Shown here one piece after another: positions 26,087 to 35,877 of a stretch of DNA of 64,000 nucleotides. The stretch covers positions 186,001 through 250,000 of the forward strand of contig NZ_BSNS01000020.1 in NCBI RefSeq assembly GCF_030160115.1, written 5' to 3'. The position numbers were made by a program, and so were the translations under genes. Each line of letters opens with the position of its first letter. Position 1 is the stretch's first letter. The notes under the pieces were generated by a model. It had not been told where the DNA came from and did no database searches. It saw only the letters and a program-made list of their open reading frames with translations. The DNA comes from Devosia nitrariae. GTDB taxonomy: Bacteria; Pseudomonadota; Alphaproteobacteria; Rhizobiales; Devosiaceae.

Positions 26087-27015
26087 CAGTGGTCGCCCCC
26101 GACACGGATACGCGGATTGAGCCAGGCATAGGCGATGTCGGCGAGGAAATAGGCGAGGCAGAACATCAGGGTGACCATCAGCACCAGGGCCATCTCGAGC
26201 GGATAGTCGCGCGCCTCGATGCTGGAGACGAAATAGGCACCGAGTCCGGGCACGCGGAACATGGTTTCAACGAAGATCGAACCGGTGGCCGTGCCGATGA
26301 ACATCGGCAGGAACACGGTGACCATGGGGATCGCCGCATTGCGCAGCACGTGCTGGAAGATGATGCGGTTCTCGCTCAGTCCCTTTGCCCGCAGCACGGT
26401 GACGAACGGCCGGTTGAGGCAGTCGAGCATGGCCGAGCGCGTATAGCGGGCGTAGGTCGCGATCGGGATCGCGGCATAGGCGGCGATCGGCAGGATCCAG
26501 CGGTCGGGGCTGCCCCATCCGCTCGCCGGCAGCCAGTCGAGCCAGACGGCAAAGACCAGGATCAGCAGCATCGAGATCACGAACACCGGGATGGTCAGGC
26601 CAAGCGTGGCGAAGGTCGAGGCGAAATAGTCGATGATGGAATTGCGGTTCAAGGCGGCGGCCATGCCGAGGAGGATGCCGAGCGGTGCGCCGAGGATGAC
26701 GCCGAGCCCACCGAGCACTAGGCTCGGCACCCAGGCGCGGGAGAGAAGCTGGATGACCGATTCCCCGGGGCTCTGATAGGGCACGCCGAAATCGAAGTGC
26801 AGAACGCCCCACATGTAGTTGAGGTACTGGACATGGAGCGGCTGGTCGAGCCCGAGGCGGGCCATCAGCTTGGCGCGCACGGCCTCGGAAACCGGCATGT
26901 CGTTGCCGTCGAACGGGCCGCCAGGGATGGAATGCATCATCAGGAAGATGATGACCGAGACGACGAAGAAGGTGAGGGCGACCGAGATCAGCCGGCGGAT
27001 GATGTAGAGCAACAT
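26086..27015 (-). CDS. Peptide-type ABC transporter permease, DppB/OppB-like
   Basis: A 309-residue permease. It begins M-L-L-Y-I-I-R-R-L, the standard DppB start, with the membrane segment directly after, and has the EAA-type loop V-L-R-A-K-G-L-S-E-N-R near residue 215. The periplasmic P-G-G-P-F motif near residue 33 is also typical. It lies 14 bases after the OppF-like ATPase gene. Confidence 0.94.
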   Translation of the reverse strand: MLLYIIRRLISVALTFFVVSVIIFLMMHSIPGGPFDGNDMPVSEAVRAKLMARLGLDQPLHVQYLNYMWGVLHFDFGVPYQSPGESVIQLLSRAWVPSLVLGGLGVILGAPLGILLGMAAALNRNSIIDYFASTFATLGLTIPVFVISMLLILVFAVWLDWLPASGWGSPDRWILPIAAYAAIPIATYARYTRSAMLDCLNRPFVTVLRAKGLSENRIIFQHVLRNAAIPMVTVFLPMFIGTATGSIFVETMFRVPGLGAYFVSSIEARDYPLEMALVLMVTLMFCLAYFLADIAYAWLNPRIRVGGDH

Positions 27016-27029
27016 TCCTGCATCTCCTC

Positions 27030-27982
<953 letters not shown>

Positions 27983-27986
<4 letters not shown>

Positions 27987-28945
27987 TGGAGCCTCCAGCA
28001 CGCGGCTTCACGGCCGGGCGTCAGCACATCGAACGCCGGCATGGCGCGGGCGCAGCCGGCATCGGCGAGGCTACAGCGCGGATGGAATGGGCATCCTGAG
28101 GGCGGATTGGCCGGATTGGGCGAGGCTCCCTTTATCTCGGTCAGACGCCGGCGCCCGCCGATCTGGCCGGGCATGCTGGCGAGCAGCGCTCTGGTGTAGG
28201 GGTGCTTGGGATCATCGAAGATCGCCTCGACCGGTCCCTGTTCCATGATCTTCCCGCCATACATGACGACGACGCGGTCGACGGTCTCGGCAACGACTCC
28301 GAGATCGTGGGTGACCATGACCAGGCCCATGCCGAACTCAGCCTGCAGCTCCTTGATGAGCTGCAGGATCTGGGCCTGGATAGTGACGTCGAGCGCCGTC
28401 GTCGGCTCATCGGCAAAGAGGATTTTGGGCCGGCAGGAGAGGGCCATGGCGATCATCGCGCGCTGCAGCATGCCGCCGGAAAGCTGATGGGGATAGTAGC
28501 CGAGTACAGTCTCGGCGTTCTTGATCTCGACCCGCCGCAGGAGGTCCGCCGCCTCGGCACGAGCTTCTGGTTTCGAGACCCGGCGATGGGCACGGATGGT
28601 CTCGATGATCTGGTGGCCGATGGTGAAGACCGGATCGAAGGCGGTCATCGGGTCCTGGAAGATCATAGCCGCGGCCCGCCCGCGCAGGCTCGCGAGTGTC
28701 CTGCGGTCGGCCGCGAGCACGTCGGTACCGGCGAGTTCTAGCCGATCTGCGGCGATCCGGGCTTGTGGCTCTCGCAGGAGCCGCATCACCGCCATGCAGG
28801 TGACCGATTTGCCCGAGCCGGATTCGCCCACGATCCCGACGCTTTCACCCTCGGCCACGTGGAGATTGACGCCGCGCACCGCCTGGACCTGCCCTTCATA
28901 CTGGCTGAAGGTGACCGTCAGTCCGCTGATGTCGACAAGGTTCAT
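27983..28945 (-). CDS. Peptide ABC transporter ATP-binding protein, OppD/DppD-like
   Basis: A 320-residue ATPase. Walker A is G-E-S-G-S-G-K-S at about 40-47, the signature is L-S-G-G-M-L-Q-R, and Walker B is [11 protein letters not shown]. Near the C terminus the protein has the P-F-H-P-R-C cysteine motif found in OppD proteins, part of an iron-sulfur or metal-binding element described in some members. It follows the binding-protein gene after a hairpin. Confidence 0.93.
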
Positions 28946-28963
28946 CCGTCCGCCCTGAGCTGG

Positions 28964-28989
28964 GGTTCCCGGCCGCAGGGCCGGAAACC
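28964..28989 (-). terminator. Hairpin between peptide-binding-protein and OppD genes
   Basis: An 11-base-pair stem (one G-U pair) with arms GGTTTCCGGCC and GGCCGGGAACC in the transcript and a four-base loop, 17 bases after the binding-protein stop. No T tract follows. Confidence 0.65.
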
Positions 28990-29005
28990 AGGTTTTGCCT
29001 CGAGG

Positions 29006-30607
29006 CTACTTCGTGATGTGGGTGAAGAAATAGTGGCCGAGACGTTCGGCCGGCGTGAATCCTTCCGCATTGGGCTGGGCGGCCTCGCCCGCGAGCGCAT
29101 CGCTGTAGACCGACGTGGTGATCGGATGCACCAGCGGCACGATCGAGGCGTTATCGATCAGCACCTGCTCGGCCTGCTCGTAGAGTTCGAGACGCTCTTC
29201 CCAGTTCGGATTGGCGTCGGCGGCCGCGACCAATTCGTCATATTCGGGCACATGATGGTCGTGGCGACCGCCATTGTAGAAGATGCCGAAGAAGTTCGAT
29301 GGGTCGAGATAGTCGTACTCGTAGGGTGCGATGAAGATGTTGTTCTCCTTGTTGAGGAGGCCTTGCATCCAGTCCTGGCCGGGCAGGACGCGGATGTTCA
29401 TGGTGATGCCGAGGATTTCCTTGAACTCAGCCTGCAGGTACTGGGACATGGCGGGAATGATGGCGCCGTTGTAGCCGCCTTCCTCGCGGTACCAGATCTC
29501 GATCTCGGGAAATCCTTCGCCATTGGGATAGCCGGCCGCCGCCATGTGCTCCCTAGCCTTGTCCGGGTCGAACACGGCCTGGGCGACGGTGTCGGGGTTG
29601 TAGCCGGGGTAACCGGGCGCAAGGATCGAGCCGGCAGGAATGGCGATGTTTCTAAGAACGGTCGACGTCAGTTCATCGCGATCGATCGCATAGTAGAAGG
29701 CCTTGCGCACGTCGAGATTGTCGAAGGGCGCCGACGCCAGGTCGAACGAGATGTAGGAAACGGCGAACACCGCATTGGTGCGGATGCCATCCGGGAACTG
29801 CGCCTGCGCAACCGGCACCTGGCCGGCATTGAGGGTGGTGTAATCGACTTCGCCGGCTAGGAAAGCTGGAAGGCCGACCTCTGGCGCGGCGAGAGTCGGG
29901 TCGACCTCGAGCCGGTCGACCTGAGGCTGCCAGGGCGCGGTGTAGTCCGGGTTCTTGGTCAGGACGACGGAGTTGTTGGACTTCTCCCAGCTCTCCAGCA
30001 GGAACGGCCCCGACGAAACTACGGTGTCGACATTGAGCGCCCAATCGTCGCCGAGTTCGTCGACCTTGTGCTTGGGCACGGGATACCACAGGCTGACGAC
30101 GCTCGGCAGGTAAGGTTTCGGCGCCGTGGTCGTGACTTCAATGGTCTTGTCGTCCACGGCCCTGAGGCCGAGCTCGGAGACATCCATCGTGCCTTCAGTG
30201 ACTTCCTTCCAGTTCTGGATGCCCCCAGCGAAGTCCCAATACCAGGCGAAATCATACCCCGTGCTGGCTGCGCGCTGCAGGGCGAAGACATAGTCCTCGG
30301 CAGTGAGCGGCTCACCATCGCTCCACACCAGTCCGTCCCGCAGTTGGAACGTCCAGGTCAGCCCATCCTCGGACTGGCTCCAGCTTTCGGCGGCAAGGGC
30401 GGTCAATTCATAGTCCTTGTCGAAGCTGGTCAGCGGCACTTGCAGCAACTCGGCAAAGGTGGCGCGGGCATAGACCGTCTTCATGTAATCCATGTAGGTG
30501 CCGCTGGTGTCTCCGCCGGGCGCGACGACAGTGGTTTGCGCCAGCGCCGACGTGGACAACGCTGCCGTCATCGCCAGCGCGCTGGCCACAGTGAGCAGTG
30601 CTTTCAT
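29006..30607 (-). CDS. Peptide ABC transporter substrate-binding protein (family 5)
   Basis: A 533-residue periplasmic protein of the DppA/OppA class. The ATG giving M-K-A-L-L-T-V-A is chosen because AGGAGGGA precedes it and it opens a clear signal peptide ending S-A-L-A-Q; the longer open frame lacks both. Family motifs include W-T-F-Q-L-R-D-G-L-V-W-S-D-G near residue 85. It would bind a peptide or peptide-like compound. It starts a seven-gene operon ending in the GntR regulator. Confidence 0.94.
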   Translation of the reverse strand: MKALLTVASALAMTAALSTSALAQTTVVAPGGDTSGTYMDYMKTVYARATFAELLQVPLTSFDKDYELTALAAESWSQSEDGLTWTFQLRDGLVWSDGEPLTAEDYVFALQRAASTGYDFAWYWDFAGGIQNWKEVTEGTMDVSELGLRAVDDKTIEVTTTAPKPYLPSVVSLWYPVPKHKVDELGDDWALNVDTVVSSGPFLLESWEKSNNSVVLTKNPDYTAPWQPQVDRLEVDPTLAAPEVGLPAFLAGEVDYTTLNAGQVPVAQAQFPDGIRTNAVFAVSYISFDLASAPFDNLDVRKAFYYAIDRDELTSTVLRNIAIPAGSILAPGYPGYNPDTVAQAVFDPDKAREHMAAAGYPNGEGFPEIEIWYREEGGYNGAIIPAMSQYLQAEFKEILGITMNIRVLPGQDWMQGLLNKENNIFIAPYEYDYLDPSNFFGIFYNGGRHDHHVPEYDELVAAADANPNWEERLELYEQAEQVLIDNASIVPLVHPITTSVYSDALAGEAAQPNAEGFTPAERLGHYFFTHITK

Positions 30608-30939
30608 GAGGTTCCCTCCTGTTGAGCCAAGTCTTGAAGAGCCAAGTCCCGGCGTCCCTGTTGTGGCGGCGTCACCAGGGGGGTGCCGCAATCCTGAGGC
30701 CGCCATTCTTCGACCGACCGGCTTCCCTCCCGATCTGTCGAATGACATATGTCTGACAAATTCCTGTCTGCGTGACAAGAGCGCGACGCGGGCCTGATGC
30801 CGGAAATTTGCGCTCCGTGTCCACTGGCTTAGAATTTAGGCAGCTGTCGGACCGATCACCGAACTCTATCACTGACGCGAGGAATTCGAATCCACATTCG
30901 GGCCGTTGTAGTTAGCTTGCGGCTCAGTGGAGGAGACAC
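30608..30939. promoter_or_regulatory. Divergent control region (peptide operon / sulfatase)
   Basis: Three hundred thirty-two bases between the divergent peptide-binding-protein and sulfatase genes. No gene is evident. It contains a cluster of alternating TGTC and GACA half-sites (annotated separately) and good ribosome sites at both ends (AGGAGGGA and GGAGGAG). Confidence 0.5.
30736..30777. promoter_or_regulatory. Cluster of TGTC/GACA half-sites, candidate FCD-GntR operators
   Basis: Six alternating half-sites in 42 bases: TGTC at 30736, GACA at 30744, TGTC at 30750, GACA at 30755, TGTC at 30765, GACA at 30774. They form GACATATGTC (perfect palindrome) and TGTCTGACA, the second fitting the T-x-G-T-N3-A-C-x-A consensus of FadR-type regulators. 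The site lies 128-170 bases before the peptide-binding-protein start, and an FCD-GntR gene ends that operon. Confidence 0.5.
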
Positions 30940-32478
30940 ATGAGACGACCGAATCTGCTGCTCATCACCACCGATCAGCAACACTACAAAGCGCTGGGCG
31001 TGCACGACCCCAAGCTGAAGACTCCCAATCTCGACCGGCTGTGTCGGGAAGGAACCCGTTACGATCGGGCCTATTGCCCGGCGCCCGTCTGCACGCCGTC
31101 GCGCGCCAGCATCATCACGGGACAGTATCCCTCCCATCACGGCGCCTGGACGATCGGCGTCAAGCTGCCCGAGGACGTCCCGACGCTGGGGGACGCGCTG
31201 ATTGCCGCCGGCTATTCGACCGCGTTGATCGGCAAGGCGCATTTCCAGCCGCTGGCATCGGCGCCCGGGTCGGAATCGCTCGAGTGCCAGCCGGTCCTGC
31301 GCGACCTCGATTTCTGGCGTGGCTTCAATCGCGTCTGGTACGGGTTCGAGCATCTGGAACTGGCGCGCAACCACGCCGACGAAAGCCATGCCGGTCAGCA
31401 CTACGCCATCTGGCTGGAAGAGCAGGGGCTCTCGGACTGGAGGGATTATTTCCAACCGGTTGCCGGCGAAACTTCGCGCAAGGCGCCAAGGGTGGTCGGT
31501 CGCGGGGGATATCTGCGCCAGGACAGGTCCTGGCAACTCCCGGCCGAGCTGCACTATACCCACTGGACCGGCGAGCGAACGCTCGCCTATCTCGACGCCC
31601 AGGCCGGAGCGGACAAGCCCTTCTTCCTCTGGGCCAGCTTCCACGACCCGCACCCGCCCTATACGCTGAGCGAGCCGTGGGCCTCGATGTATGACCCGGC
31701 CGACATGGACGTCGATCAGGTGACGCCCGGTGAGCACGACCGCAACCCACCGCATTTCGCCAAGACGCAGCAGCCAAGTCCCGATTTCGGCGACTGGCAT
31801 AAGCCCTTCAACGCCCATGGCTGCGAAAGTCACCTCTATCCCGTCGAGGAACTGAAGAAGGACAAAGCGACCTATTACGGCATGATGAGCTTCCTCGATG
31901 CTGAGATCGGTCGCATCCTGGACAAGCTGGACGCATTGGGACTGACCGAGGATACGCTTGTAGTGTTCACCACCGATCACGGCCATTTCCTCGGGCAGCA
32001 TGGTCTCATCGCCAAGGGCCCGTTCCACTACGAGGACATGCTGCGCATCCCCATGATCGTGCGCCAGCCGGGGGCCGTGCCGGCGGGCAGGGTGTCAGAC
32101 GATTTGCAGAGCCTCGTCGACCTGGCGCCCAGCTTCCTCGACGCCGCGGGCTTGCCGGTGCCGGGGCAGATGCAGGGCGTTTCCCAGTGGGAGAACTGGC
32201 GCGGAGGGGCCCGCGCCCGTGATTTCGTGCTGTGCGAGAACCGGCACAACCCGGTGATGCCACACGTAGAGACCTATGTGGATGCAAGGCATAAGATCAC
32301 TGTTTATCGCGAAGCTGACTTCGGGGAGATCTTCGACCTTGTCGAGGATCCAGGCGAGATCTGCAATCTCTGGTCAGAACCTCAGGCCGTGGGCCTCAAG
32401 GCCGAGCTCCTGCAAAAGATGGTCCAAGCGGTCATGCGCTCCGAGCCGACGCGCATGGCGCGGATTGCTGGCGCTTAG
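30940..32478 (+). CDS. Type I sulfatase (first)
   Basis: A 512-residue arylsulfatase-family enzyme. The metal site opens with I-T-T-D-Q-Q at residues 9-14, and Cys51 in C-T-P-S-R is the residue converted to formylglycine. The second metal region is T-T-D-H-G-H-F-L-G near residue 346. The first residues (M-R-R-P-N-L-L-L) form a beta strand, not a signal peptide, so the enzyme should be cytoplasmic. GGAGGAG precedes the ATG. It is convergent with the next sulfatase and their stops overlap. The sulfated substrate is unknown. Confidence 0.93.
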   Translation: MRRPNLLLITTDQQHYKALGVHDPKLKTPNLDRLCREGTRYDRAYCPAPVCTPSRASIITGQYPSHHGAWTIGVKLPEDVPTLGDALIAAGYSTALIGKAHFQPLASAPGSESLECQPVLRDLDFWRGFNRVWYGFEHLELARNHADESHAGQHYAIWLEEQGLSDWRDYFQPVAGETSRKAPRVVGRGGYLRQDRSWQLPAELHYTHWTGERTLAYLDAQAGADKPFFLWASFHDPHPPYTLSEPWASMYDPADMDVDQVTPGEHDRNPPHFAKTQQPSPDFGDWHKPFNAHGCESHLYPVEELKKDKATYYGMMSFLDAEIGRILDKLDALGLTEDTLVVFTTDHGHFLGQHGLIAKGPFHYEDMLRIPMIVRQPGAVPAGRVSDDLQSLVDLAPSFLDAAGLPVPGQMQGVSQWENWRGGARARDFVLCENRHNPVMPHVETYVDARHKITVYREADFGEIFDLVEDPGEICNLWSEPQAVGLKAELLQKMVQAVMRSEPTRMARIAGA

Positions 32479-33908
32479 CGGAAGGCGGCGGTCCGGTCCA
32501 TGGTCCGGACCGAGCTCTCGAGCCGCCATTCGAGCAGCCGCCGGCGCAACTCGCCAATGCGCGGCTGTGCGGCAGAGTCATCCCACCGGTTGTCGACTTC
32601 CGTGGGATCGGCGGCAAGGTCGAAATACTGCCCCTCTTCGGAGCCGAGGAACAGCACGGCCTTCTCGGTCCTGGTGCGGATCATGCTGATCAGGCGGGTG
32701 TCGGCCATGGCGACGTCACCGGCCTGCTCGCAGAACACCGCGTCGCGTCCGGTCCAGGCCTCGCCCTCGAGCGCCGGCAGCAGGCTCTGCGCCTCGAAGT
32801 CGGCAGGTGGGGTGATGCCGGCGAGGTCCAGGATGGTGGGGCCGAAATCGAAGAGCTGGCAGAGCCCGTCGAGCCGCCGGCCGCCGGCAAACCGCCCGGG
32901 CGCCCAGACGATTGCCGGAACACGGGTGACCATGTCGTACATCGACCATTTCTGCGACAGGCCGTGCTCGCCGAGGTTATCGCCATGGTCGGACATGAAA
33001 ATGACGACGCAGTTGTCGAGATAGCCTCGCTGGTCGAGCGTCTCGATCAGCCGGCCGACCTGCTCATCGATCAGGGTGACGTTGCCGTCGTAATGGGCCC
33101 TGAGGCGCCGCAGCTGCTCGTCGCTGGGGTCCAGCGACCAAGCGATGGCATCGTGATCGATCTCGACGTCGTGCACCCGCTTGGCCTTGAGCCCCACGGG
33201 CAGCGCGTCGAGCTCAGCTTGCGTGACCGTCGGGACGGGCAGGTCGGGCTTGTCGAGATAGGCCTGCGCATATCGTGCCGGCGGATCGTAGGGCGGGTGG
33301 GGACCGGGGAAGCCGATCTGCATGAACAGCGCTTCCGGCCTGGGCCGGGTCTCCAGCCACCACTTGGCCGTCTCGGCAACGAAGACGTCCGAGTGCTGCC
33401 GGTCCTCGAGCGGCCAGTCGAAGGCGCCGAGGCGGTCGCGATAGTCGGGCAGGGACCGGTAGCCGGCGCGTGAGGGCTTGATGGCGCCCTGGTGGGTGAG
33501 GGATTTATCCCACTCATCGGCGAACCATCGCCCCTCATAGAAGCGATCCTTGTTCTCGACGACGAACCGCTCGTGGAAGCCGGCCGGGGCGTCGTAGGGG
33601 ATGGTGTGCATCTTGCCGACGTTGACGCAATGGAAGCCGGTCTGCGCCAGCAGCTCGACCCAGGTGCGGCCCCATGTCTGGCCGTTGCGCAAAACGCCCG
33701 AGCTGTGCGGGCTGTAACCCGAGAACAGGGCCGCGCGGCTCGGCACGCAGCTCGGTGCGTTGACAAAGCAGTTGTCGAACGAAACCCCTTCGCGCACCAG
33801 CCGATCGAGATTGGGCGTCTCCATATGACCGGCGCCCAGCGCTCTTATGGTGTCGAAGCGCTGCTGGTCGGTCATGACGAGAACGATATGCGGACGGCTG
33901 TACGTCAC
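32475..33908 (-). CDS. Type I sulfatase (second)
   Basis: A 477-residue sulfatase. Metal ligands start at M-T-D-Q-Q (12-16), Cys54 in C-V-P-S-R is the formylglycine precursor, and M-S-D-H-G-D-N-L-G-E-H supplies the later metal Asp and His. No signal peptide is present. The start overlaps the end of the upstream GntR gene by four bases (ATGA), so the pair forms one unit under that regulator. It differs enough from the first sulfatase to suggest a different position or sugar on the same glycan. Confidence 0.93.
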   Translation of the reverse strand: MTYSRPHIVLVMTDQQRFDTIRALGAGHMETPNLDRLVREGVSFDNCFVNAPSCVPSRAALFSGYSPHSSGVLRNGQTWGRTWVELLAQTGFHCVNVGKMHTIPYDAPAGFHERFVVENKDRFYEGRWFADEWDKSLTHQGAIKPSRAGYRSLPDYRDRLGAFDWPLEDRQHSDVFVAETAKWWLETRPRPEALFMQIGFPGPHPPYDPPARYAQAYLDKPDLPVPTVTQAELDALPVGLKAKRVHDVEIDHDAIAWSLDPSDEQLRRLRAHYDGNVTLIDEQVGRLIETLDQRGYLDNCVVIFMSDHGDNLGEHGLSQKWSMYDMVTRVPAIVWAPGRFAGGRRLDGLCQLFDFGPTILDLAGITPPADFEAQSLLPALEGEAWTGRDAVFCEQAGDVAMADTRLISMIRTRTEKAVLFLGSEEGQYFDLAADPTEVDNRWDDSAAQPRIGELRRRLLEWRLESSVRTMDRTAAFR

Positions 33909-34621
33909 CTGACGGCATCCTTGTCGATATTTTCACGCGTGCGGGAGAGAAGGGCGAGCATGGCATTGCGCGCGCCCTCCGCGTCGCCCGCCTCGATGGC
34001 GGTCAACACCGCCTCGTGCAGCGGGATCGAGGGCCCGGGGGCCTCGCGGTGGCGCAGCGAGATGCGGATGAAGGCGGCGAGCGCCGCCTCGATCATCCCA
34101 CCGAACGCCATCATGAACTCGTTGCCCGACGCGGCGAGGATCGCCTTGTGGAAGCGCAAGTCCGGCGCGGCGAAGCGCTGTCTATCGGCCCCGGCCGCGA
34201 CCATCTCGCCGAAGGCCGTACGGATTTCGGCGATCATACTTTTGTCCTGATGCGTAGCCGCTGCTGCTGCCGCCGCCGGCTCGACCGCCTCGCGCAGGGC
34301 CAGGAGATCGACGGCAAAACCGAATTCGGGACCACTCTCCAGCCGCCAGCTCAACAGTTCCCGGTCGAGCATCTGCCATTCGGCGCGCGGGCGCACGCGG
34401 GTGCCGGCCTTCTTGCGCGCCTCGACCAGCCCCTTGGCCGCCAGCGACTTGAGCGCCTCGCGCACCAGGTTGCGGCTGGCGGCGAACTGCAGGGCGAGTT
34501 CGATCTCACCGGGGAGGGTAGCCCCGGGCGGATATCGTCCCGACAGGATCTCCTTGCCCAACTGGCGAGCGATTGCTGCAGCGCCTGTCTCCTGGACGAC
34601 AGCTTCGGTTCGAAAGGACAA
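33905..34621 (-). CDS. GntR-family regulator, FadR subfamily (sulfatase locus)
   Basis: A regulator of about 238 residues with a winged helix (F-A-A-S-R-N-L-V-R-E-A-L) and an FCD domain containing L-R-F-H-K-A-I. Two starts are possible. The ATG at 34669 has no ribosome site and lies inside a palindromic operator. The TTG at 34621 has AAGGG seven bases upstream and puts both operators before the gene, so it is preferred. The gene is coupled to the second sulfatase by an ATGA overlap. Autoregulation through the paired TTATGT-N3-ACATAA sites is likely. Confidence 0.85.
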   Translation of the reverse strand: MSFRTEAVVQETGAAAIARQLGKEILSGRYPPGATLPGEIELALQFAASRNLVREALKSLAAKGLVEARKKAGTRVRPRAEWQMLDRELLSWRLESGPEFGFAVDLLALREAVEPAAAAAAATHQDKSMIAEIRTAFGEMVAAGADRQRFAAPDLRFHKAILAASGNEFMMAFGGMIEAALAAFIRISLRHREAPGPSIPLHEAVLTAIEAGDAEGARNAMLALLSRTRENIDKDAVR

Positions 34622-34637
34622 ATCAACACCCTTGAAT

Positions 34638-34652
34638 TTATGTTGGACATAA
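34638..34652. promoter_or_regulatory. FadR-type operator, copy 1
   Basis: Perfect inverted repeat TTATGT-TGG-ACATAA. The GT-N3-AC core is the FadR-subfamily hallmark. It lies just upstream of the preferred TTG start of the GntR gene. Confidence 0.65.
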
Positions 34653-34656
34653 TCGA

Positions 34657-34671
34657 TTATGTAGGACATAA
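34657..34671. promoter_or_regulatory. FadR-type operator, copy 2
   Basis: Perfect inverted repeat TTATGT-AGG-ACATAA, identical in its arms to copy 1 and centred 19 bases from it, about two helical turns, so two dimers could bind the same face. It covers the alternative ATG of the GntR gene. Confidence 0.65.
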
Positions 34672-34707
34672 AATCAAGTGACGATCATGTGTTGGAGGAG
34701 GAGCATG

Positions 34708-35628
34708 TCACGCCGGATTCTCCACGTTCGCAAAATAGTCGGCGCAGAGGTCGAGCAGCCTTTGCAGCGGCTCGTACTGGGCGATCGCGCGCCGGTAGCG
34801 CGCGCCGGAAGGAGACGTGCGGCGACCCATTTCGAGGGGAATGGGCCTGATGAGCCGGCCGGGGAGGCCAAGCACCGAAACGTCGGGCAGAATGCAAAGA
34901 TAGTCTCCATCCTGGAGCAGCCGCATGACTGCAAGCAGCGACATCGAGCGAACCCGCACCGGGGGCGCCGAGCCGGTGCGTTCCACGATCGCGTGCAGCG
35001 TCTCGGCTTCGTAGATCGGATCGGCCGTGTAGACGATCCAGGGATAGTCGAGCACAGCCATATAGTCGTCCGGCGCGCAGGATTGGATGGGATGATCGGC
35101 GCGCGCGATGATGCGGTCCCGCACGGTGGTGAAGGCCCGGGTGGCGAGCTGGTCGTTGTCCCGCTCATGCACGTAAAGACCGCCGAATGTCACGTCGATA
35201 CGTCCCTCGAGCAGCAGTTCCGAGGCAACCGATTCCATGGCGCCCTGGTTAAGCTCGATGGTGAGGTTAGGGTGGATCCGGTGCAACTGACCCATCACCG
35301 ATGGCAGGACGACCGCCGACCACAGCGGACCCGCGTTGATCCGCAAGCGTCCTTCCGCGCCGGGATTGCCGCTCGCAAGCTCATGCTCGGCCAGTTCCCA
35401 ATCCCGCGACAGGCGCGAGATGATGGACAGGAGCCGCAGCCCGAAACCTGTCGGCCTGACGCCCCGAGCATGCCTTTCCAGCAGCGGCTGGCCGTAGGCC
35501 TGTTCGAGCTGGCCGAGCGAACGGGAGAGCGCCGGCTGGGTGATGTTGAGCACTTCGGAGGCCTTGCGCACGCTACCGGCCTCGGCGATCGCCTGGAAGC
35601 GGAACAGCAGGTTCATTCGGTCGAGCAT
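34708..35628 (-). CDS. LysR-family transcriptional regulator
   Basis: A 306-residue LysR regulator. The helix-turn-helix spans about residues 5-64 (F-Q-A-I-A-E-A-G-S-V-R-K-A-S-E-V-L-N-I-T-Q-P-A-L-S-R), followed by the two-lobed effector domain. Two close ATGs (codons 1 and 5) are possible starts. It is divergent from the sugar ABC-sulfatase operon beginning at 35878, with about 250 bases between, the usual arrangement for a LysR regulator and its target. Confidence 0.92.
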   Translation of the reverse strand: MLDRMNLLFRFQAIAEAGSVRKASEVLNITQPALSRSLGQLEQAYGQPLLERHARGVRPTGFGLRLLSIISRLSRDWELAEHELASGNPGAEGRLRINAGPLWSAVVLPSVMGQLHRIHPNLTIELNQGAMESVASELLLEGRIDVTFGGLYVHERDNDQLATRAFTTVRDRIIARADHPIQSCAPDDYMAVLDYPWIVYTADPIYEAETLHAIVERTGSAPPVRVRSMSLLAVMRLLQDGDYLCILPDVSVLGLPGRLIRPIPLEMGRRTSPSGARYRRAIAQYEPLQRLLDLCADYFANVENPA

Positions 35629-35642
35629 AGCGATAAACTTTC

Positions 35643-35695
35643 GGTATCAGCTGCACCCACAATGGCATTTGTTTTCTATAGCTGCAATTGCTACC
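35643..35695. promoter_or_regulatory. Imperfect inverted repeat near the LysR promoter
   Basis: Arms GGTATCAGCTGCA and TGCAATTGCTACC agree at 10 of 13 positions and are separated by 27 bases. A LysR tetramer could contact such a spaced dyad. The evidence is modest. Confidence 0.3.
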
Positions 35696-35877
35696 CGAAG
35701 ATCGCGGCGAAGGCCAAGACGGTGATCAATCCGTGCCGGGCCGCAGGCGAAGACGTAGGCCAGGAGCGTGGTAGGAGGAGCCCGAAAGATGCAGCCAGAC
35801 AAGTCCTGCTGTCGCCGCCCATCGAAACAATCTAGGGCGAGCGCGCTTCGTTTGCCCCTTGCAAGGGAGAGGAACCC

